From positions 1 to 35,524 of the forward strand of contig CACXOM010000017.1 in NCBI GenBank assembly GCA_902769255.1: a DNA stretch of 35,524 nucleotides. The letters are read 5' to 3'. Origin of the DNA: Oscillospiraceae bacterium (GTDB lineage: Bacteria; Bacillota; Clostridia; Oscillospirales; Acutalibacteraceae). A program made the position numbers and the translations under genes. Under the pieces are notes generated by a model, which was given only the letters and a program-made list of their open reading frames with translations, was not told the origin of the DNA and made no database searches. Positions 30,611 through 35,524 of this stretch are shown in pieces; position 1 is the stretch's first letter; each line of letters opens with the position of its first letter.

Positions 30611-31360
30611 TTACTCATAATCCACAACATCGACCCATGAAAGCAAGAATTCTCGCTCGTCTTTATTGCCTTTAACGCTTTGCGAAGCGGCAACAATTGG
30701 AAGCCATTTTTGAATATACTGCTTTGCGGTATCGCTCTTTTTGCAGAAAAGATTTAAATATTTTTCGGCAAGTTCTTTTTTGCCCTCAAGGTTAAACAAA
30801 AGATAAGTTCTTGCAACATCTGCCGAAGCGTTACCCTGTGTTACATGCGACCAGTCGAGAATAAACGCTGTGCCTTCATCTTTTATAATAATGTTAGAAG
30901 GGTTAAAATCGCCGTGGCAAACTTTTTTGTGTTTTGGAAGCGAGTCAAGACGAGTGTGCAACTCATAACGGGTTGTCGCATCAAGGTCGGCTTCGCTGAT
31001 TTTTCTTTGCATTTTATCTTTCAGTTTATTAAGCAAAGGGCATTTTTGAGCGTGAACCTGCATTTGCAAATCGACAAATAATTCAAGATATTCGTCTTGT
31101 TTTTCAGGGTTTTCCTGCATTAATTTTTCAAGCGTTTTACCCTCGATAAAATCGCTTACAATCGCCCATTTTCCTTCAACTAAAGTAACCGACTGAAGTT
31201 TAGGAATGTTAAGTTCGGTTTCTTCAATTCTTGCTTGGTTTAACGCCTCGTTTAAAATGTCGGCTTTTGAAAAAGCTTTGTTAAAAACTTTTACCGCAAA
31301 ATCGCCGTCACGATAAACTGTTTTTTTCTCTCTTTTTGCAATTACATTATCTAATTTCAT
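30611..31360 (-). CDS. APH/choline kinase-like phosphotransferase
   Basis: The 249-residue protein has the aminoglycoside-phosphotransferase fold. A nucleotide-binding Lys lies in DFAVKVFNK, the catalytic loop is HGDFNPSNI, and the metal-binding Asp is in FILDWSHV. Family members phosphorylate aminoglycosides, choline, sugars or other small molecules, and this short form is a common uncharacterised clostridial type. GGAGG precedes the ATG, which lies 17 bp after the adhE stop, so it is probably cotranscribed with adhE. Antibiotic resistance should not be assumed. Confidence 0.75.
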   Translation of the reverse strand: MKLDNVIAKREKKTVYRDGDFAVKVFNKAFSKADILNEALNQARIEETELNIPKLQSVTLVEGKWAIVSDFIEGKTLEKLMQENPEKQDEYLELFVDLQMQVHAQKCPLLNKLKDKMQRKISEADLDATTRYELHTRLDSLPKHKKVCHGDFNPSNIIIKDEGTAFILDWSHVTQGNASADVARTYLLFNLEGKKELAEKYLNLFCKKSDTAKQYIQKWLPIVAASQSVKGNKDEREFLLSWVDVVDYE

Positions 31361-31377
31361 TATATTTGCCTCCTTTA

Positions 31378-33993
31378 TTAAACGGTTTCGTTATTTCCGT
31401 AATAAGCGTTCAAATACATTTGTTTGATTTCGCTCATAAGCGGATATCTCGGGTTTGCGCCTGTGCATTGGTCGTCAAACGCTTGCTCGGTCATATCGTC
31501 AAGACGGTCTAAAAAGTCTTTTTCGTCAATACCGTAATCTTTGATTGTAGGTTTAATGCCGACTTTTTCTTTTAATTCGTCAATCGCTTTAATTAAGTTT
31601 TCCAACTTTTCGCTGTCAGTTTTGCCTTTAATTCCGAGATAATCGGCAACTTCGGCATAACGATCGAGTGTGTGCGGGTGGTCATATTGCGAGAATGTAC
31701 CCATTTTTGTAGGAACCTCAACTGCATTAAAGCGTAAAACATGGTCAATCATAACCGCATTTGCAACGCCGTGCGGTAAGTGGTGGAATGCACCGAGTTT
31801 ATGTGCCATTGAGTGACAAACGCCCAAAAATGCGTTTGCAAACGCCATACCTGCCATAGTAGCGGCGTTAGCCATTTTTTCTCTCGCTTCAACATCGGTT
31901 TGACCGTTTTCATAAGCACGAGGCAAATATTCAAATATAGTTTTTAACGCTTTGAGCGCTAAACCGTCAGTATAATCGGTTGCGAGCATTGCTGCATAAG
32001 CTTCAAGCGCATGAGTTACTGCGTCAATACCCGAAGCGGCGGTAAGCCCTTTCGGCGCTGTCATATGAAAATCGGTATCGATAATAGCCATATTCGGCAA
32101 CAACTCGTAATCAGCAAGCGGATATTTTGTGCCTGTTTTTTCATCGGTAATAACCGCAAAAGGCGTAACCTCAGAGCCTGTACCTGCCGAAGTCGGAATT
32201 GCAATGAAATATGCTTTTTCGCCCATTTTCGGGAATGTGTAAATTCTCTTGCGAATATCGCAAAAACGCATTGCCATATCCATAAAATCAACATCAGGGT
32301 GCTCATACATTACCCACATAATTTTAGCTGCGTCCATAGCAGAACCGCCACCGAGTGCAATAATGCAATCGGGTTTAAACGCTGCCATTTGTTTTGTACC
32401 CTCTTTAGCGCAACCAAGAGTCGGGTCAGGAGCTACATCAAAGAAAGTTGAATGAGCAATTCCCATTTCGTCTAACTTATCGGTAATTGGTTTTGTGTAA
32501 CCGTTTTGATAAAGAAAACTGTCTGTAACAATAAAGGCTCTTTTCTTGCCCATAACATTTTTAAGTTCATCAAGCGCAACAGGCAAACAACCTTTTTTAA
32601 TATAAACCTTTTGAGGTGCTCTAAACCAAAGCATATTTTCCCTTCTTTCAGCAACAGTTTTAATGTTAATAAGGTGTTTTACACCTACATTTTCAGAAAC
32701 AGAGTTTCCGCCCCAAGAACCGCAACCGAGCGTTAACGACGGCGCTAATTTGAAGTTATAAAGGTCGCCGATACCTCCTTGTGATGAAGGGGTGTTAACT
32801 AAAATACGGCAGGTTTTCATTCTTTCGCTGAAAGTTTTTAATTTTTCTCTTTGAGTAACGGCGTTAAGATAAATTGAAGAGGTATGACCGTAACCGCCGT
32901 CGGCAATTAACTGCTCCGCTTTTTTCAAAGCATCTTCAAAATCTTTCGCTTTATACATTGCAAGCACGGGAGATAATTTTTCGTGAGCAAACTCTTCCGA
33001 AATATCAACCGACTCAACTTCGCCAATAAGCACTTTAGTGCTTTCGGGAACCTTAACGCCTGCAAGTGCCGCAATTGTAACAGGTTTTTGACCTACAATT
33101 TTAGCGTTTAATGCACCGTTTATAATAATTGTTTTTCTTACTTTTTCGATTTCATCTTCTTTTAAGAAATAGCAGCCTCGCTCGGCAAATTCTTTTTTAA
33201 CCGCATCATAAAGTTTTTTGTTAACGATAACAGATTGCTCCGAAGCGCAAATCATACCGTTATCAAAAGTTTTTGAATGAATAATTGAGTTTACCGCAAG
33301 AACAACATCGGCAGTTTCATCAATAATTGCAGGGGTGTTGCCTGCGCCAACGCCGAGTGCAGGAGTACCGCTGGAATATGCGGCTTTAACCATTCCCGGA
33401 CCGCCTGTTGCAAGAATAATATCCGACTCTTTCATAAGCAAATTAGTCATATCAAGGCTCGGAACATCAATCCAAGAAATAATGTTTTCGGGAGCGCCTG
33501 CTTTAACAGCCGCATCTAAAACAACTTTTGCGGCGGCAATGGTAGACTCTTTTGCTCTTGGGTGAGGTGAAATAATAATACCATTACGTGTTTTAAGCGA
33601 AATTAAAGTTTTAAAAATTGCGGTTGAAGTAGGGTTGGTTGTAGGAATAACCGCACCGACAACGCCAATAGGCTCGGCAATTTTTATTGTGCCGAAAGCG
33701 CTGTCTTGCTCAATTACGCCACAGGTTTTTGTGTTTTTATAAGCATTGTAAATGTACTCTGCCGCGTAATGATTTTTAATAACTTTGTCTTCAACAACGC
33801 CCATTCCGGTTTCCTCTACCGCTTTTTTGGCAAGCGGAATACGCTGTGAGTTTGCAGCGATTGCAGCCGCTTTGAAAATTTCATCAACCTGTTCTTGTGT
33901 GTAGGTTGCAAATTTTCTTTGAGCCTCTTTAACTTTTAAAAGTTCGGCTTCAAGCGTTTCAACGCTGTCAACAATAGTTCTTTCGTTTTTCAT
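31378..33993 (-). CDS. adhE: Bifunctional acetaldehyde-CoA/alcohol dehydrogenase
   Basis: The 871-residue protein fuses a CoA-acylating aldehyde dehydrogenase (about 1-450) to an iron alcohol dehydrogenase (about 455-871). The catalytic Cys is in NGMICASEQS. The NAD site of the second half is seen in IALGGGSAMDAAK, and iron-binding His residues in GVCHSMAHKLGAFHHLPHG. It reduces acetyl-CoA to ethanol with two NADH and balances redox during fermentation. The ATG at 33993 has AAGGAG at ideal spacing. A Rex box overlaps its promoter. Confidence 0.96.
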   Translation of the reverse strand: MKNERTIVDSVETLEAELLKVKEAQRKFATYTQEQVDEIFKAAAIAANSQRIPLAKKAVEETGMGVVEDKVIKNHYAAEYIYNAYKNTKTCGVIEQDSAFGTIKIAEPIGVVGAVIPTTNPTSTAIFKTLISLKTRNGIIISPHPRAKESTIAAAKVVLDAAVKAGAPENIISWIDVPSLDMTNLLMKESDIILATGGPGMVKAAYSSGTPALGVGAGNTPAIIDETADVVLAVNSIIHSKTFDNGMICASEQSVIVNKKLYDAVKKEFAERGCYFLKEDEIEKVRKTIIINGALNAKIVGQKPVTIAALAGVKVPESTKVLIGEVESVDISEEFAHEKLSPVLAMYKAKDFEDALKKAEQLIADGGYGHTSSIYLNAVTQREKLKTFSERMKTCRILVNTPSSQGGIGDLYNFKLAPSLTLGCGSWGGNSVSENVGVKHLINIKTVAERRENMLWFRAPQKVYIKKGCLPVALDELKNVMGKKRAFIVTDSFLYQNGYTKPITDKLDEMGIAHSTFFDVAPDPTLGCAKEGTKQMAAFKPDCIIALGGGSAMDAAKIMWVMYEHPDVDFMDMAMRFCDIRKRIYTFPKMGEKAYFIAIPTSAGTGSEVTPFAVITDEKTGTKYPLADYELLPNMAIIDTDFHMTAPKGLTAASGIDAVTHALEAYAAMLATDYTDGLALKALKTIFEYLPRAYENGQTDVEAREKMANAATMAGMAFANAFLGVCHSMAHKLGAFHHLPHGVANAVMIDHVLRFNAVEVPTKMGTFSQYDHPHTLDRYAEVADYLGIKGKTDSEKLENLIKAIDELKEKVGIKPTIKDYGIDEKDFLDRLDDMTEQAFDDQCTGANPRYPLMSEIKQMYLNAYYGNNETV

Positions 33994-34016
33994 AAGCACT
34001 CTCCTTATCTGTTTTA

Positions 34017-34032
34017 TGTTAATATTTTAACA
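34017..34032. promoter_or_regulatory. Rex (NADH-sensing) operator
   Basis: TGTTAA-TATT-TTAACA is the core of the Rex consensus TTGTTAA-N4-TTAACAA. It covers the -10 box of adhE, a classic Rex target released at high NADH. Confidence 0.85.
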
Positions 34033-34052
34033 AACTTTTTCACAAATGTCAA
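34024..34052 (-). promoter_or_regulatory. adhE promoter
   Basis: On the minus strand TTGACA (34047-34052) and TAAAAT (34024-34029) are 17 bp apart. Confidence 0.85.
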
Positions 34053-34200
34053 GTGTTATTTTTAAAGTTTGTTATTTTTTTAACAATTATTATTGCCTGA
34101 CCATTTCATTTTCATTATACTAAATATTATTTCAAATTTAAAGCATTTTTTTATTTTTTTAAAAATAATTTTCAAAAAGCTCGCAAAACGCTATAAACAG

Positions 34201-34229
34201 TTGATTTTAAGTGAAAAATATGGTAAAAT
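34201..34229 (+). promoter_or_regulatory. Promoter of the carboxypeptidase gene
   Basis: TTGATT (34201-34206) and TAAAAT (34224-34229) are 17 bp apart, ahead of GAGGGCG. Confidence 0.7.
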
Positions 34230-34262
34230 AATTTTATATTCGTATTTTTTGAGGGCGTAATA

Positions 34263-35405
34263 ATGAAAAAATTTATATCAGTTTTTGTTTTGCTGATGAT
34301 TATTTTGGGGTCAACGGGTTTTGTTTCTCTTAGCGAGTCTTCCCCTACTATTAAAACAAAAATCAGCGGTTTGAGCCTTACTCATTCTACTTCTATTAAA
34401 AAATCAATTACCGATAAGGTTACGTTATCTCCTGCAAGAAAAGGTAAAGTTTATTTACAGTTTTATAGCAAGGCAAAAAAGAAATGGGTTAGCAAAAAAT
34501 CTTTTAAAATGAGCGGTAGTTCAACTAACAAAGCAAACGTTAAAATTAAATTTTCAAACGATTGGAAAAAAACGCTTGCAACCGCTTGGCGATTATATAT
34601 TCCGGCCGATTATTATTATAAAAAATTTGTTTCTAATGAAATTACCGTTTTATCAAGAAATATTGAAACTTTATCTCTAAAATCAAAATCTGCTGTGCTG
34701 ATAAGAGCTGACAAAAACGGCGTTTTATATAACAAGAAAATGGACAAAAAACGCCCTAATGCCAGCACAACCAAGCTAATGACAGCGCTTTTGGCTCTTG
34801 AAAACGGCGATATGGAGCAAAAAGTAGCAATTTCTCAAAATGCCGCCACTACACGTTACGGGGTGTTAAATGCAAGTGTTGGCGATGAATATTATTTTAA
34901 AGATTTATTTAGCGCAATGCTTATTTGTTCGTCAAACGATTCAGCAGCAGCTATCGGCGAAACAATAGGAAACACCACTAAAGAGTTTTCTGAAATGATG
35001 AATACTAAAGCTGAAGAATTGGGCTGTAAAAACACGCATTTTGTAAATGCGCACGGACTGCAAAACAAAAAACATTATTCTTCTGCTTATGACCTTGCTT
35101 TGATAATGTCGAAAGATTTAAACTTCAAAGAATTTGTTAAAACAATAGGCAAAAAGACTTATAGCTTTAAAAATGTCAAAAAAACCAAAAGTTATAAATT
35201 TGAAAACACCAATATTTTGCTAAAAGATTATGCTTGTATGCTCGGCGGTAAAACCGGTTATACAAAAAAAGCAGGTTGTTGCTTTTGCGGAGCTTATAAA
35301 TATAAAGGCAATACATATGTTTTTACCGTTTTAGGCAGCAAAACTTCAAAAGGTCGCTGGAACGATTGCAAAAAAATTATTGATTACATTCAAAAATATT
35401 CATAA
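34263..35405 (+). CDS. Serine-type D-Ala-D-Ala carboxypeptidase (peptidase S11)
   Basis: The 380-residue protein has a signal peptide (about 1-25). A basic beta-rich N-terminal region of about 100 residues (35-135) is not part of the usual family. The S11 penicillin-binding domain follows, with STTK (Ser168, Lys171), SSN (223-225) and KTG (330-332). These enzymes remove the terminal D-Ala from peptidoglycan stem peptides outside the membrane. Usual DacF/PBP5 proteins place the catalytic domain first and a beta domain last. Here the order is reversed and no C-terminal anchor helix is seen, so the N-terminal part may serve wall binding. Confidence 0.88.
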   Translation: MKKFISVFVLLMIILGSTGFVSLSESSPTIKTKISGLSLTHSTSIKKSITDKVTLSPARKGKVYLQFYSKAKKKWVSKKSFKMSGSSTNKANVKIKFSNDWKKTLATAWRLYIPADYYYKKFVSNEITVLSRNIETLSLKSKSAVLIRADKNGVLYNKKMDKKRPNASTTKLMTALLALENGDMEQKVAISQNAATTRYGVLNASVGDEYYFKDLFSAMLICSSNDSAAAIGETIGNTTKEFSEMMNTKAEELGCKNTHFVNAHGLQNKKHYSSAYDLALIMSKDLNFKEFVKTIGKKTYSFKNVKKTKSYKFENTNILLKDYACMLGGKTGYTKKAGCCFCGAYKYKGNTYVFTVLGSKTSKGRWNDCKKIIDYIQKYS

Positions 35406-35468
35406 AACAAAAAACAACAGTCGCTAAAATGAACAAGTCCGTAAAAAATGGACAATAGAAAAAAACAG

Positions 35469-35505
35469 CCTCCTATGGTAGAATTAAAATAACTACCATG
35501 GGAGG
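35469..35505 (+). repeat. Inverted repeat holding the ribosome site of the last gene
   Basis: CCTCCTATGGTAG (35469-35481) pairs with CTACCATGGGAGG (35493-35505), with one mismatch. The right arm contains the ribosome site GGGAGG, so folding would hide it. The repeat may also belong to the end of a mobile element. Confidence 0.55.
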
Positions 35506-35512
35506 TTTTGTT

Positions 35513-35524
35513 ATGCCACGAAAA
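35513..35524 (+). CDS. Start of a further gene, cut by the window edge
   Basis: ATG at 35513 follows GGGAGG after seven bases, and only MPRK is visible. Nothing can be said about the product, although a basic MPRK start would suit a transposase or other DNA-binding protein. Confidence 0.4.

Noticed and set aside
30611-31360. Aminoglycoside resistance gene
   Set aside because: Only the general APH fold is present; the short length and the adhE context do not point to any known resistance enzyme.
32011-32451. 146-codon plus-strand frame inside adhE
   Set aside because: It is antisense to the conserved iron-dehydrogenase domain and shows low-complexity composition.

Overview
The window is about 35.5 kb of AT-rich DNA that looks like a chromosome segment of a Gram-positive, anaerobic clostridial bacterium, probably close to Ruminococcaceae/Oscillospiraceae. 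The reasons are strong GGAGG-type ribosome sites, TTGACA-N17-TATAAT promoters, a Firmicutes-type LexA box, a Rex box in front of adhE, secreted lysine-rich Ig-like proteins, and argGH/adhE/EF-G2 genes with clostridial flavour. No species can be named from the sequence alone.

Positions 1-3386 are the right-hand end of an integrated element (prophage or related). It holds a truncated membrane ORF, a Cro-like regulator, a divergent CI/LexA-like self-cleaving repressor, four copies of one operator, a KilA-N protein and a tyrosine integrase. A 28-nt 3' end of a tRNA gene (probably tRNA-Pro) follows and marks an attachment site. The rest of the element lies to the left, outside the window. Next come a G+C-richer S51 peptidase-like gene and a secreted lysine-rich protein (3.5-6.0 kb).

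Positions 6.1-10.4 kb carry lexA and a PD-(D/E)XK nuclease/DUF2075 helicase in one apparent SOS operon, a 157-bp inverted-repeat element, and a small XRE regulator divergent from a zinc-ribbon membrane protein across two palindromic operators. From 10.4 to 14.6 kb lies a tightly coupled minus-strand operon: DegV/FakB-like protein, PlsC-like acyltransferase, double-GT8 glycosyltransferase and a second PlsC-like acyltransferase. It is a good candidate for making an acylated glycolipid or similar envelope molecule. From 14.9 to 19.0 kb is a second minus-strand operon: uridine-kinase-like protein, a 53-codon remnant of the C-terminus of rhamnulose-1-phosphate aldolase, and a GH106-like glycosidase.

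On the plus strand follow an EF-G-like GTPase, two tRNA-Ser genes (TGA and GCT) with an unusual set of repeated hairpin modules behind them, and a GH94 glycoside phosphorylase. asnB is on the minus strand, then argG-argH on the plus strand. A two-gene cassette (Ig-like secreted protein and divergent XRE regulator) sits between two identical 33-bp terminators. The window ends with an adhE-kinase operon under a Rex box, a D-Ala-D-Ala carboxypeptidase, and the first codons of another gene whose ribosome site lies in an inverted repeat.

The most interesting items are the DegV-PlsC-GT8-PlsC operon with its fused glycosyltransferase and altered acyltransferase motifs, the 84-nt hairpin modules after tRNA-Ser, the RhaD fragment beside a rhamnosidase-like gene, the terminator-flanked cassette, and the SOS-linked nuclease-helicase.
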